DNA from: a virus | IMG/VR virus record: IMGVR_UViG_3300031371_000005 | Span: 1 to 49,526 of that record | Reading direction: 5' to 3' (one strand) | Length of the DNA: 49,526 nt | Shown: positions 37,672 through 46,610 of the stretch, piece after piece | How positions within the stretch are numbered: position 1 is the first letter of the stretch | How the letters are laid out: every line of letters starts with the position of its first letter | Translations under genes and position numbers: made by a program | Notes under the pieces: model-generated | What the model was told of the DNA's origin: nothing | The model's input: only the letters and a program-made list of their open reading frames with translations | Databases searched by the model: none

Positions 37672-39084
37672 TTACCTCCCTTGCGGGTTTGCGATTCGAA
37701 GCACGAACCCACCCCGCGAAACAAAGAACATCGACCGGCCGTCTGAAAGAAACTTCCCGGACGAGTACCCAGCGGTCATGTTCGGGACTCCGACATCAAT
37801 CCGGCTGCCGTAAATCGTCGCGAAATCCGTCGGGTTACTGCTATACAGCCCGAGCACGCCAAGTGGGATCTTGTGCAGTGACATGGACTCAGTAGGACCT
37901 GCCGCAGACTCCGGCTTTTGGAGCCATAAAGACGTGCCGTCCGTCCCGAGAGCCGTCCCGTAGTAATCGGATACCGTATACGGCCACGTGCCGCGGTTGT
38001 CGATTGTCAACAAGCTGTCGACAGCGTCGGTGCTCGGGATGTACTGCCAAATGCGCCCTGTGTTATCGGTCAGCGCAAGGGCCCCCGGGAGCACCAGGAT
38101 AGACCTTGGCGCGAGGTTGGGCGACGTGGCCGCGGTTGTCGCTATCAACTTGCGCGTGAGGTCGGACGTTGTTGGATCGGAGATAAGAGCCGAGTTGAGA
38201 TATGTAAGATCATCGGACCCGGGCCTCTCTCTGTTCAGCCAGTACACCCGTGTCTCATCCGTGTAGAGCGACAACAGCTCATAGTTTCCACCGCCGCCCA
38301 GGCCGCCCATGTTACCGATGCCGTAGTCTTGCGCGGTCCCGTCTTTCGCCATGATCGAAACAGCGGGCCCGTTAGTATACTCCAGCATGATTCCGAGATT
38401 GTCGTCGTCAGCGCAAATAATGCGTGATCCGCTGTCTTCCAATGACGTCCAAACACCGACACTGTTATCGACGGCAGTCGATAGGTCGGGAGTCAGAACG
38501 AGCCCGAGCGAGCTGGTCAACGAGTACCGGGACACATACGGTTGCCCGGTCGAACTGCGCTCCCACAGCACGTAGAGATAGGACGCATCGCTGCAAATGT
38601 CGAAAATGTGCGAAGAGGTGTACGGAAACGTCAACCCGAGCGCAGAGGATACCGTCATGGTCTCCCCGGCGTTCCACAAGTTCGAAATCTTACGAACCTG
38701 GCTGTTGCTGTCGACGATGAATATCACGGGCTTATCATAGATGGTTTCCGACGTCTGCCATTCCCATCCTAAACAGCTTCCGACAATTGCGGCCGCGTGC
38801 TCGTAAAATTGGTGCCCGTAATCCGGACGATACCAATGATCGCTGGCATCCATCAGCCCGGCGCACAGCCGTTGTCGCGTTACGTTGGGCGGCATCGGGC
38901 CTTTCAGGTCTGCCCTGAGTGCATTGTCGTTTATTAGCCGGTCCCGGTTGTATTCGACTTCGTTCCATTCGGTGTAAAGAGGGGCCTCTCCTTCCACCCA
39001 ACCGGCCAGTTTTTCCGCGTCGATGCGAGCCGGACTCCGGTCCCCGCTGAACGCCCATTTGATCAATCTTGAAAATCTTTTCAT
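37672..39084 (-). CDS. Putative receptor-binding/adhesin tail protein, 470 aa
   Basis: N-terminus basic helix, then GEAPLYTEWNEVEYNRDRL. From residue 120 a series of beta blade-like repeats (VIFIVDSNSQVRKISNLW, YLYVLWERSSTGQPYV, RVYWLNRERPG, GRIWQYIPSTDAVDSLL, RSMFFVSRGGFVLRI) suggests a beta-propeller. It is the last large tail gene, after the DUF2612 protein, where receptor-binding proteins usually stand. Confidence 0.72.
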   Translation of the reverse strand: MKRFSRLIKWAFSGDRSPARIDAEKLAGWVEGEAPLYTEWNEVEYNRDRLINDNALRADLKGPMPPNVTRQRLCAGLMDASDHWYRPDYGHQFYEHAAAIVGSCLGWEWQTSETIYDKPVIFIVDSNSQVRKISNLWNAGETMTVSSALGLTFPYTSSHIFDICSDASYLYVLWERSSTGQPYVSRYSLTSSLGLVLTPDLSTAVDNSVGVWTSLEDSGSRIICADDDNLGIMLEYTNGPAVSIMAKDGTAQDYGIGNMGGLGGGGNYELLSLYTDETRVYWLNRERPGSDDLTYLNSALISDPTTSDLTRKLIATTAATSPNLAPRSILVLPGALALTDNTGRIWQYIPSTDAVDSLLTIDNRGTWPYTVSDYYGTALGTDGTSLWLQKPESAAGPTESMSLHKIPLGVLGLYSSNPTDFATIYGSRIDVGVPNMTAGYSSGKFLSDGRSMFFVSRGGFVLRIANPQGR

Positions 39085-39692
39085 TCGGAAACTCCCGGCC
39101 AGTTTGTTATTCTGAATTCCACTCCCGCGACCACAGGGGCGAAATACTCAACGTATCGGCGGACTTGATAGTCGAATGGGTCGTCTATCGTAACGGATAC
39201 AACTCTGTTTGGCGCCGATACCGTGCAATCAAGCCCAAAGGCATTCTGTAGATACCGAGCAATCCCCGGCACGCTGGCGTCCGCGTTCGTTGCGGCTATT
39301 TTCGCATCGATGAAATCGAGGTACAAGGCATCCCCGGCCAGACCGTCAGCAGGCACACCCCAAATACCTGACAGAAAGCCGCCGATATTCGGGTTCGATG
39401 GTGTCCCAAACCCATGGAGGTTGTCAATTTTTGGGTCTGAAGCGCCGCGCACCCGGAAGACCCGATAGAGCTCTTCGTTCGGCGGCCTGTCTGCCCCTAC
39501 CAGTCTGCCTATCCGGCCCAACCAGACACCTTCTGAGATGTCTTTATTCGTTCCGACAAGCAGCCAGTACACGATGGCTTCGATCACTTCTTCAAACTCA
39601 TCAGAAATCCACGTTACAAAGGCCTGCCAATTCGGTCCGTCGCTGGACGCCTCCAAGATGCGTGTGAGCAAATCTTCTTTCAGCTTGCCCAT
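39081..39692 (-). CDS. Tail/baseplate protein, DUF2612-like (P2 gpI role), 203 aa
   Basis: YWLLVGTNKDISEGVWLGRI, GRLVGADRPPNEELYRVFRV and LYLDFIDAKIAATNADASVP match DUF2612, the counterpart of gpI that links the baseplate wedge to fibres. Overlaps the amidase by 13 bases and the next gene by 4. Confidence 0.85.
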   Translation of the reverse strand: MGKLKEDLLTRILEASSDGPNWQAFVTWISDEFEEVIEAIVYWLLVGTNKDISEGVWLGRIGRLVGADRPPNEELYRVFRVRGASDPKIDNLHGFGTPSNPNIGGFLSGIWGVPADGLAGDALYLDFIDAKIAATNADASVPGIARYLQNAFGLDCTVSAPNRVVSVTIDDPFDYQVRRYVEYFAPVVAGVEFRITNWPGVSE

Positions 39693-40270
39693 GAGTACAC
39701 CCCGGACACAATGGCTTGCGCTATCTGTTTCTGTCCGACTTCAGACGCCATATACTCGGCATCGTTACGATTTGTCATAAAGCCACATTCAACCAGCACC
39801 GCCGGTCGCTTGTCGCGTTGTTTTCTGATAACGTAAAATGCCTTCGGGCTCGCAACTACACCGGCCCCGCGTCGCAAGCGTATCGACGTAAACGTTTGGA
39901 AGCCGTCTGCGATGCCACGGGCCAGCGGGTCCCGGGTGTGACTGCCGGTGAATATCACAGCGCCGTTCGCACGGCTCCACCCGGGCACGTCGGACGCGTT
40001 CGCGTGGATGGAGATGAAAGCATCAGCTTCCAGGTCATCGGCCATAGCGACTCGGTCCGCAAGCGTTACATTCTCCTGGGCGTCTTGTGGCACCGTCAAG
40101 AAAACCGAGTACCCGGATTGCTGCAGCATCCGGTATACTTGCACGGCCACCCGCCGGTTGAACTCACCCTCGTAGATGCCAGGTGGCACCTTCGGCGACC
40201 GCTTGCCAGGGATCAAATATTCGCCGTTGACAAGGTGTAGATGTCCGGGGTCCAGAACAATTCGCATCAT
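39680..40270 (-). CDS. N-acetylmuramoyl-L-alanine amidase (Amidase_3), 196 aa
   Basis: Zinc ligands His10 (VLDPGH), Glu34 or Glu36 (YEGEFNRR) and His89 (ISIHANA), catalytic Glu161 (VECGFMTN). It cuts the amide between MurNAc and the stem peptide. No signal peptide. ATG 40270 overlaps the baseplate J stop. Its place between baseplate J and the gpI-like gene suggests either a virion-associated lysin or an endolysin moved into the tail module. Confidence 0.88.
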   Translation of the reverse strand: MMRIVLDPGHLHLVNGEYLIPGKRSPKVPPGIYEGEFNRRVAVQVYRMLQQSGYSVFLTVPQDAQENVTLADRVAMADDLEADAFISIHANASDVPGWSRANGAVIFTGSHTRDPLARGIADGFQTFTSIRLRRGAGVVASPKAFYVIRKQRDKRPAVLVECGFMTNRNDAEYMASEVGQKQIAQAIVSGVYSWAS

Positions 40271-41478
40271 ACACCTATCACCGTGATTAGGCCCTCGGTG
40301 CAAACGGCTCTTTCATCCACGTCCATAACGATGTCGCCAGTCGACGACGGATTGGCCGTCCGGCTGATGTAGATTGCTTGTATCGTGTGCCCTGGCACCA
40401 CGTTTGCCGGGGTGTAAATCCGGGCAGCGGAAACCGTCTCCCCCGGGCCGAATTTTTCGATTGTTTCTCCTTCGATTTCCAGGTCACCGTCAAAAAATTC
40501 CAGGATGTAGCTCTTGATGAGCGCGTCCCCGTTGCTCGGGTACCGGCCTACCGTTTTCCGCGTGAGCACATTGATGTAAATCGGGATGTCGGTTCCAACG
40601 TCGTAGTAAATGGTACTCGACTGCCCTTCTGCGGACACCGCAACCGATTGTGCCCCGAACGTGCCAATGCCCGCGGCCACGGCGCCGATGCCACTGTAGG
40701 TCCCAAACAGAGAGTCCGCGATGGCCTGGGCTGTGCCGCCCCACACAACGGCTCGTATCGACCCGGGAGGCGTCCCGTCAGCTGCGTAGGTTGTGCCGCT
40801 GTTGACAAAAACATATGCATCTGTAACCCCGTCAAGGTCTTCCAACGCTGACCGGATTTTGGAAGGGTGGTGCATCCCGACGCCCTTTGCCGTCCGCCAC
40901 CGTCGAGACCTGGCTGCCGGGTCCGACTCGGTCGCTCGGCCGGGGGTCACTGCCACAAGATTGGTGACCGAGGCCACGCCGTATTTCGGCTCGACTATCC
41001 GGGTGATGTCGCCGGCATCCGCTTCGAAGGCCCCTTTGTCGACGCTGCGGGCCGAAAAAGTGTCCGTCGCAGATGGGGCGATTACCATGTCTTCCGTGAT
41101 GACATAGTTATCCCCGGCTTCCGTTCCGACGATAAAAGTCCCAGCCGACACCAGCGGCACGCCGGAACTCTTGGCCGTGACTGTTATCGGGACGGTCGAG
41201 TACGCGCTTTCATTTCGGTCGATACCGTTCAACCGCATGAGTTCGGTCAGGTATTCCCCGTACGACCGATCCGGCATGAGCGCGCTCACGGCATCCTGCA
41301 ACGCAGCGAGCACTTCGCTTTTAGCCTCTCCAAGCATGTTCCCACAAATCCGGTGTGCGGGCCCGGTAGCGTCCTTCCGCAAGCGCCCTTCGAGCAGCTC
41401 TTGCAGCCGCTGGACAGCGGTGGCCACTATCTCGGCCTGAGTTGGTATGGATAGTCCTGTCTCGTCAATATAGGCCAT
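40267..41478 (-). CDS. Baseplate protein J (gp47-like wedge), 403 aa
   Basis: AYIDETGLSIPTQAEIVATA, MPDRSYGEYLTELMRLNG, GVPLVSAGTFIVGTEAGDNY, AGDITRIVEPKYGVASVTN, SRRWRTAKGVG and LEDLDGVTDAYVFVN follow the baseplate J family from end to end. It forms the wedge ring that triggers sheath contraction. ATG 41478 follows the previous stop directly (TGATATG). Confidence 0.92.
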   Translation of the reverse strand: MAYIDETGLSIPTQAEIVATAVQRLQELLEGRLRKDATGPAHRICGNMLGEAKSEVLAALQDAVSALMPDRSYGEYLTELMRLNGIDRNESAYSTVPITVTAKSSGVPLVSAGTFIVGTEAGDNYVITEDMVIAPSATDTFSARSVDKGAFEADAGDITRIVEPKYGVASVTNLVAVTPGRATESDPAARSRRWRTAKGVGMHHPSKIRSALEDLDGVTDAYVFVNSGTTYAADGTPPGSIRAVVWGGTAQAIADSLFGTYSGIGAVAAGIGTFGAQSVAVSAEGQSSTIYYDVGTDIPIYINVLTRKTVGRYPSNGDALIKSYILEFFDGDLEIEGETIEKFGPGETVSAARIYTPANVVPGHTIQAIYISRTANPSSTGDIVMDVDERAVCTEGLITVIGV

Positions 41479-41479
41479 A

Positions 41480-41836
41480 TCAGCTGTTTCCAATCACGGG
41501 TTCGTTGTAAATCGTGTTCGCGTAGAACTCTATGGACACCTTCCCGGTCTCATCACGACTCAAAGTCAGCAGCGGGATGGATGTCACCTCCGGGATATCG
41601 GTGTACGCCTTGCGGACCTGCATTTCTCGGTACTTGTCATCTTGGAGAAAGTCGTACATGGACGGAAAGCCGAACCATTTGATCCCGGTCTCCGGCTTGT
41701 AAACGTCCTCGTCATAGTTTTTCAGCGTCTCTTGTGCCATCAGCTGTGCCACCTCTTCGACGTCCTCGACAAACGACAAGTCCCCGGCGCTCAGGTCGAG
41801 GTCAAGATAATTGTCCAGTTTGAAATCGATAGGCAT
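41480..41836 (-). CDS. Baseplate wedge protein (gp25/gpW-like lysozyme fold), 118 aa
   Basis: LDLSAGDLSFVEDVEEVAQL, TLKNYDEDVYKPETGIKW and REMQVRKAYTDIPEVTSIPL fit the gp25-like wedge family. It links sheath and baseplate. ATG 41836 has GGAAG upstream. Confidence 0.87.
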   Translation of the reverse strand: MPIDFKLDNYLDLDLSAGDLSFVEDVEEVAQLMAQETLKNYDEDVYKPETGIKWFGFPSMYDFLQDDKYREMQVRKAYTDIPEVTSIPLLTLSRDETGKVSIEFYANTIYNEPVIGNS

Positions 41837-41840
41837 GGTA

Positions 41841-42455
41841 TCAGCTTCCGGGTGTCGGGGGCCCAGAAGTGCCGGACCCGACGGTGACACCGGTGTGAGT
41901 GTGGGTCAAAACGGAAACAGACGTCGCCGGGCCACCGAGTGTCCCCGCTGTTATATCCCCCGTCGCTTCTATGTTGCCCGTCACGTCTAAGTCTCCTGTC
42001 GCATGCAACCCTTGGTCGTCCAAGGTCAATGATACGCTGTTATCGTGTTTTCGTAAAGTTATGCCACTTTCTGTGCCAGATGTGACCGACGATTTCCGCG
42101 CGATTTTGCCCAAGATGACCGCACTCACCGTCGACGGCGCCGTTGTTTCAGCGGCCGAATCGACGCCCTCCGACCATAGTTGGATGTCGCGCCCGACAAA
42201 AGCAACGAGCACCCGGTCCCCGGCGGCCGGCTTTATGACGATGTCCCAGTCTCCCCAGCTCAACCAAGTCAACGGCACGCGTCGAAGAAGAGCCGGCCTG
42301 ACACCACGCACGGAGACCTCAAGCTGGATGTCGGCGCTGTCAACCTGGGAGCCGGATCCCTCGTGGAAAGTGTCGATGGTCGCGGGTAGCGGCCACATGC
42401 CAACGGCCGACAGCTGGGCGTCAAATAGGTCGAGTAGAACGTCCTCAGGTCTCAT
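41841..42455 (-). CDS. Baseplate spike / puncturing protein (gpV/gp138-like), 204 aa
   Basis: N-terminal OB-like domain (LRRVPLTWLSWGDWDIVI, PAAGDRVLVAFVGRD), a beta-helix region with G-D-L-D-V-T-G repeats, and a C-terminal HTHTGVTVGSGTSGPPTPGS tip containing the H-x-H iron site of phage spikes. It is the membrane-piercing tip of the tail. Confidence 0.87.
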   Translation of the reverse strand: MRPEDVLLDLFDAQLSAVGMWPLPATIDTFHEGSGSQVDSADIQLEVSVRGVRPALLRRVPLTWLSWGDWDIVIKPAAGDRVLVAFVGRDIQLWSEGVDSAAETTAPSTVSAVILGKIARKSSVTSGTESGITLRKHDNSVSLTLDDQGLHATGDLDVTGNIEATGDITAGTLGGPATSVSVLTHTHTGVTVGSGTSGPPTPGS

Positions 42456-43290
42456 AGGGCACCCCTGTCACTGTTGTCCGAAAGGTATTCGGGTCACAAA
42501 CGAAGTCAGCTGACTCTATCAGGTAGATGCCTTTTGGAGGTATCGGAGCTTTCCTCCCGCCGATCGTCGCCGTAGTCTCAATAGAGCACAAGGACCCAGC
42601 GCGCAAGTTCGAATTGAGCCGAGACACCGCGGTCACCTTCACCTTCCTGCGTTCCAAACGTGACGTCGGCACCCCCTTCATACCCGTCTCGCCGGATATG
42701 ACCGGGATGCTGACCGTCGAAATCGGGTCGTTTTCTCCGACCACGATTGCCGTGCCGTTTTTAATCTGGTACCGGTACCCGTAGAGCTTTGTGGCGGCCC
42801 TCAGCATCTTCGCCGGGGGGCCGGTCAGCGGAAGCGGGTGGGTAAGCCTCCCGGTAACCTCAGCGACATCGGAGCCGAGCCCGCCGGCCGCCGCGAGGTC
42901 TTTAAAAACCTGGGTCAGCAGCGTGCCGGAGTCATAGGACCGGGTGATAACCTCCGTCTGAGCAGAACTCTTGGTGTCCTCCGCAAAAACCTCGACTATC
43001 CACCCGGTAAAAGCTTCGTCCCGGTATGTCGGCGTGTCCGTGATGATGCCGTGGAACAACAACGGCGGCGGGTCGATGTACCCCGCGTACAAGTTCACCT
43101 CGATAGCATCCCGGCCGATTTTGGCGCGGGACTCCGGTTTCAGATTGTAGACCGTAAGATGTGCCGTGTCTTTCCGATGGCTTGATACCGTTTGCACCTC
43201 AAAGTCAATCCGTGCACCCGTGGGTACAACAACTGCGACTTCATCGTCTGCGATAAACTCCACAAAGACATATCTCTCAGAAGGTTTCAA
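42445..43290 (-). CDS. Tail D-like protein (baseplate hub, gp27-type), 281 aa
   Basis: YVFVEFIADDEVAVVVPTGA, DTAHLTVYNLKPESRAKI, LYAGYIDPPPLLFHGIITD and GIYLIESADFVCDPN match hub proteins that cap the tube and hold the spike. TTG 43290, with GAGGGCGG upstream, fits the start of the conserved fold. ATG 43356 lies further into the previous gene and is less likely. Confidence 0.82.
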   Translation of the reverse strand: MKPSERYVFVEFIADDEVAVVVPTGARIDFEVQTVSSHRKDTAHLTVYNLKPESRAKIGRDAIEVNLYAGYIDPPPLLFHGIITDTPTYRDEAFTGWIVEVFAEDTKSSAQTEVITRSYDSGTLLTQVFKDLAAAGGLGSDVAEVTGRLTHPLPLTGPPAKMLRAATKLYGYRYQIKNGTAIVVGENDPISTVSIPVISGETGMKGVPTSRLERRKVKVTAVSRLNSNLRAGSLCSIETTATIGGRKAPIPPKGIYLIESADFVCDPNTFRTTVTGVPYET

Positions 43291-43603
43291 CGTCCGCCCT
43301 CGGTGCGTAGGCCAGCTTCCACCTGACCCCGAGCCCATCGAAGTCCGGGTCTTCATCCCCTTGGAGGTCTAAGAGCATGAGGATGCCAAGCTGTTCCTGG
43401 GTCCGGTTTGCCAGGAGGTCCATGCCAGTCACAAGCCCCAACCCCTTGGAATGCAAGCCGACGGCATCGCAATCCAGACTGATAAACCACCTTCCGGATG
43501 TTTGCTGCCACCGGACATGGTACTCAAGTTTGTGACCGTCAACCGTAATCCTCTTCCGCTGGGACGGCTTCTGGGCGTCTATCGGTAGGAATCCAATGCT
43601 CAT
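43277..43603 (-). CDS. Baseplate plug protein (Pam3 gp18-like), 108 aa
   Basis: FLPIDAQKPSQRKRITVDG, LEYHVRWQQTSGRWFISLD, LGLVTGMDLLANRTQEQLG and ILMLLDLQGDEDPDFD match the cyanophage Pam3 baseplate plug group. It closes the baseplate centre before contraction. The ATG overlaps the previous stop (ATGA). Confidence 0.8.
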   Translation of the reverse strand: MSIGFLPIDAQKPSQRKRITVDGHKLEYHVRWQQTSGRWFISLDCDAVGLHSKGLGLVTGMDLLANRTQEQLGILMLLDLQGDEDPDFDGLGVRWKLAYAPRADVETF

Positions 43604-44196
43604 AAGAAACCCCTCAACGCATCGACGGCCCCCGCCAAAGTGCTTTTTGTTTCAGCATCCGATGCCGGTTTTTCGATAGCTACTTCCCCGCCGTCCTCAG
43701 TTTCCTCTTGCTTGATCGCGGGCTCCGTCTTCGCTTGGACTTTCTTTTTCCGGATCTTGGAAAGCGGGACCTTGCGATTCAGGGTTTCGTACGTCACGGC
43801 TTTCTGGCAGATGAGAGTTGCATCATAAGTGTAAAAATTCTCGGCGGTTTCGTCCGCCAAAATATCCAGCAGTACGAAGTTGAAAAAAACCTCGTCGTCA
43901 AAAATGATGTCGATAATCTCTCTTTTGCCCTTCATCGACTTCAGGTACTGCTTTTTATCATTTTTGGATGTGACTTTATTGGCGGCCTTTATCGCCGCGT
44001 CGTCTGGCCCGTAGTACGCGAAAGCGTCATCGGTGAGCGATACGTCTAGCGTCAAGGTCTCGATTTGTGGCGCGACATGCTCAGCGATCAGAGACCCGTC
44101 TTCTATCGGGTCGGATGTCATCGCCAGCGGATCGGAATGGTTCCGGCGGGTGACTGTATCCAGGTACATATCGCTAAAGAGGCAAGGCCTTGCCAT
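43600..44196 (-). CDS. Dit-like tail protein, 198 aa
   Basis: YLDTVTRRNHSDPLAMTSDP, IEDGSLIAEHVAPQIETLTL is the N-terminal pattern of Dit-like proteins of contractile phages. The rest is Lys/Glu-rich. Immediately follows the tape measure, as expected of the tail tip. ATG 44196 overlaps the tape-measure stop. GTG 44199 would add one residue. Confidence 0.82.
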   Translation of the reverse strand: MARPCLFSDMYLDTVTRRNHSDPLAMTSDPIEDGSLIAEHVAPQIETLTLDVSLTDDAFAYYGPDDAAIKAANKVTSKNDKKQYLKSMKGKREIIDIIFDDEVFFNFVLLDILADETAENFYTYDATLICQKAVTYETLNRKVPLSKIRKKKVQAKTEPAIKQEETEDGGEVAIEKPASDAETKSTLAGAVDALRGFL

Positions 44197-45932
44197 CACT
44201 CACCCCCAGAACTTCGGAGGGCTCGCTCGAGCATCTGCCGGCTGGCCTTCGAAGACTGCTCTGCAATCCTTGAAGGGTCTGCGTTAGTGACCGCGTTGAC
44301 CGTCGTTGTCAATGTCATGCCAGGTAGCCATGGGGCTTCTCTGCGTCGGGCTGCCTCGGACATCGGCCTCGGCTTGAGTACATTGGCTGCCGGGCGCTGT
44401 CTCCGAATATTCCGGCGGATGTCGACGGACTCCGGCGCCCCGAGCTGAGCACTCAGCGGGCTCATGTCTATCTTCGGCGCCGAAATACCTACGGATGCCA
44501 GTAGCTTTCGGACTATCTGGTACACGTGCTGAAAACCTTTGTATAGGGTGTCTGGGACCGCGAAGGCCACTTTATAAAGCGGTACCACGATGTAGTTGTG
44601 TATCAAATCGCCGAGAGTCCGCAGCGGTGTCAAGAACATCTCCGTCCAATCACCACCCGTTATCCCGACAACCGACTGCATCATCTTGTCAAAATCAAAA
44701 CCGAGAAACTCTGCCTGAAATTTCGCGAGTTTATTCATGGCATCGCTAATGCCAAGGTACTCGTCCAGTCGGAAGCCAGCAGAGTCGCCGCCTTTAAGCG
44801 TCGTCCGGATGTCGTCTATAGCAAGGGCGAGCACGCCCACGGCCAACCCAACGCCCAGCAACGGCGCCGCGGACGCCGCCAAAGCTTTCAGTGCGATACC
44901 GGCTGAGGGGGCTACTTTTATGATGTCGCTCAGTGACGCGATAAACGGGGCCAGCTTGACAGCAGCCACGGCTATGGCGAGCAGCTTGAAGACATTCGTA
45001 AGGCCGCCCATACGTTCGATGGTTTGATAGATCCGGCGCCCGAAATCCCGGATGTCCTTCATCAGGTCGCGGACACTTTTCAAAAACGATTCAAACTTTG
45101 ACCTTATAAGGCCTTCGTTGGCTTTCGCCCATTTTGCGGCCGACTTAGACAGGTCGGTCATTTCAATGACAACGGCTTTCAACGCCGGGGCGAAAGCTTT
45201 CCCCAGACCAGCTGCCGTAATTTTGATGACGTCCCAAAATGTTGAAATGCGGCCGCTGAGCGTTTTACTGGCTATGTCCATCCCCTTATAGAACATGCCA
45301 CCTTCAGACGTCAAACGCTTGAAGGACGCCGTCAAGTCCTCTACCTTGAGGCCCCCTTTCGACACCATAGCTATGATTTGTTTTGTCGTCTTCCCCATGG
45401 CTTCCGCCATCTCATTTATTACGGGGACGCCATTCTCGACGATGATGTTCAACGACTCCATGTCGACGCGCTGCTTGAGTAACGCCTTGTTGTATCCAAG
45501 AGTTATTCTTCGCAGTTTGTCAGACTGACCGCGCGCCGTGTCGCCGAGCATGAGCATCCGGTCGATCGTCTTGTCGATGTCCCCACCCATCGTAACGAGC
45601 AACTGCGAGGCGACGTCCGATAGCTGGCCAAACTGATAAGGGGTTGTGGCCGCAGCTTGGTTAAGGCGTTCGACCATCATCGCCGCCCGCTCAGCGCCGC
45701 CGACCATCGGGGTGAACGCCGCCTCGGCGTCTTCGAACATCCGGAAGGATCCCATAAGACGGTTAAATCCGTAGGCCAGGCCACCGGCCCCAAACAGCAC
45801 GTTCCGGACGTGACGGCCGACGTTTGAAAATGTCTGCTTGAGCCCGCCGACGCTCTTCTTAAAGCGCCTCAGGTCCCGGTCGTCGACATCCCAGCCGAGC
45901 CGAGCGACGAATTCCTCAATAACCGTCGCCAT
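44196..45932 (-). CDS. Tape measure protein, 578 aa
   Basis: FVARLGWDVDDRDLRRFKKS, helices through residue 270, TPYQFGQLSDVASQLLVTMG, GVPVINEMAEAMGKTTKQII, then hydrophobic segments (AAPLLGVGLAVGVLALAIDD). The general tape-measure rule of about 1.5 angstrom per residue gives a tail near 87 nm. It is ejected and may help cross the membrane. Confidence 0.9.
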   Translation of the reverse strand: MATVIEEFVARLGWDVDDRDLRRFKKSVGGLKQTFSNVGRHVRNVLFGAGGLAYGFNRLMGSFRMFEDAEAAFTPMVGGAERAAMMVERLNQAAATTPYQFGQLSDVASQLLVTMGGDIDKTIDRMLMLGDTARGQSDKLRRITLGYNKALLKQRVDMESLNIIVENGVPVINEMAEAMGKTTKQIIAMVSKGGLKVEDLTASFKRLTSEGGMFYKGMDIASKTLSGRISTFWDVIKITAAGLGKAFAPALKAVVIEMTDLSKSAAKWAKANEGLIRSKFESFLKSVRDLMKDIRDFGRRIYQTIERMGGLTNVFKLLAIAVAAVKLAPFIASLSDIIKVAPSAGIALKALAASAAPLLGVGLAVGVLALAIDDIRTTLKGGDSAGFRLDEYLGISDAMNKLAKFQAEFLGFDFDKMMQSVVGITGGDWTEMFLTPLRTLGDLIHNYIVVPLYKVAFAVPDTLYKGFQHVYQIVRKLLASVGISAPKIDMSPLSAQLGAPESVDIRRNIRRQRPAANVLKPRPMSEAARRREAPWLPGMTLTTTVNAVTNADPSRIAEQSSKASRQMLERALRSSGGE

Positions 45933-46089
45933 TGGATTCCCTCTGCCGGACCCAAGCTTCTCGCCGTTCCTCGGCCTCGCCGGTCATCTCCATCACTTCT
46001 TGGACGTCCAGGAATACGGGGTTCGGCCATCGGAGCACGGCAACCGGATCCGTGTTGCAGAATCGTGCCACGGTGACCACCCGAATCAT
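45916..46089 (-). CDS. Tail assembly chaperone, second product, 57 aa
   Basis: Overlaps the gene before it (ATGA) and the tape measure after it by 17 bases. VARFCNTDPVAVLRWPNPVF, then LDVQEVMEMTGEAEERR: like the C-terminal part of the G/GT-type tail chaperone pair in phages. It is in the -1 frame of 46086-46601, so coupled re-initiation or frameshifting are both possible. I see no canonical slippery heptamer in frame. Confidence 0.72.
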   Translation of the reverse strand: MIRVVTVARFCNTDPVAVLRWPNPVFLDVQEVMEMTGEAEERREAWVRQRESNGDGY

Positions 46090-46601
46090 TCCGTTCGAGA
46101 CTCGGTGGTCTTCGCCTTCGAGAAAATTTGGCTCAGACGACTTTTGACGAAATCTTTTACGAACGTCTGAGCCTTGGAAAAATACCCGGGGAACGATACG
46201 TCAATCGCCTCGACCAACGCGCTTATACGCTCCGGCCATCGGCCGACCATGTACTCGTCCGACCAACCGTCGCTGAGCGTAAACAGGCTGCCGTCCGGCG
46301 CGTTTATCTGGCACCCGGCGAGCAGCTTCTTGGACATCTGGCGGAGTCTGTCCTTGGGGAGCGCACGGAAGACGGCTGCCGGGACGCTCGAGAGCGCGGA
46401 CATGCCCGCCCGAAGCGAGTCGCTATCCGAAGCGTCGCCAAACACGGACGCGGCTTCAGGTCCCGTGGCGCTGATGAACTCGGCGACCGTACGCCACAGC
46501 TCGTCTTCAAGGTCGATGGACGCCTCGACGTCGAGCGGTTTGAACGTGTAAGTCCGCTCGATTCCGTCAATGCCTTTTATCGTTCGGGAATAGGATCCCA
46601 T
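46086..46601 (-). CDS. Tail assembly chaperone, first product, 171 aa
   Basis: TYTFKPLDVEASIDLEDELW, RALPKDRLRQMSKKLLAGCQ and YFSKAQTFVKDFVKSRL: the helical protein between tube and tape measure that holds the tape measure during tail assembly. It ends inside the start of the smaller chaperone gene. Confidence 0.8.
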   Translation of the reverse strand: MGSYSRTIKGIDGIERTYTFKPLDVEASIDLEDELWRTVAEFISATGPEAASVFGDASDSDSLRAGMSALSSVPAAVFRALPKDRLRQMSKKLLAGCQINAPDGSLFTLSDGWSDEYMVGRWPERISALVEAIDVSFPGYFSKAQTFVKDFVKSRLSQIFSKAKTTESRTE

Positions 46602-46610
46602 TGACCACCC

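Noticed and set aside
43215-43226. CACCCGTGGGTA, resembling the operator
   Set aside because: Inside the hub gene, with no promoter boxes at the right spacing. A single chance match in a GC-rich genome.
46122-46128. AAATTTT heptamer as frameshift site in the tail chaperone gene
   Set aside because: The reading frame splits it as CAA ATT TTC, not A AAT TTT, so standard -1 slippage would mispair.
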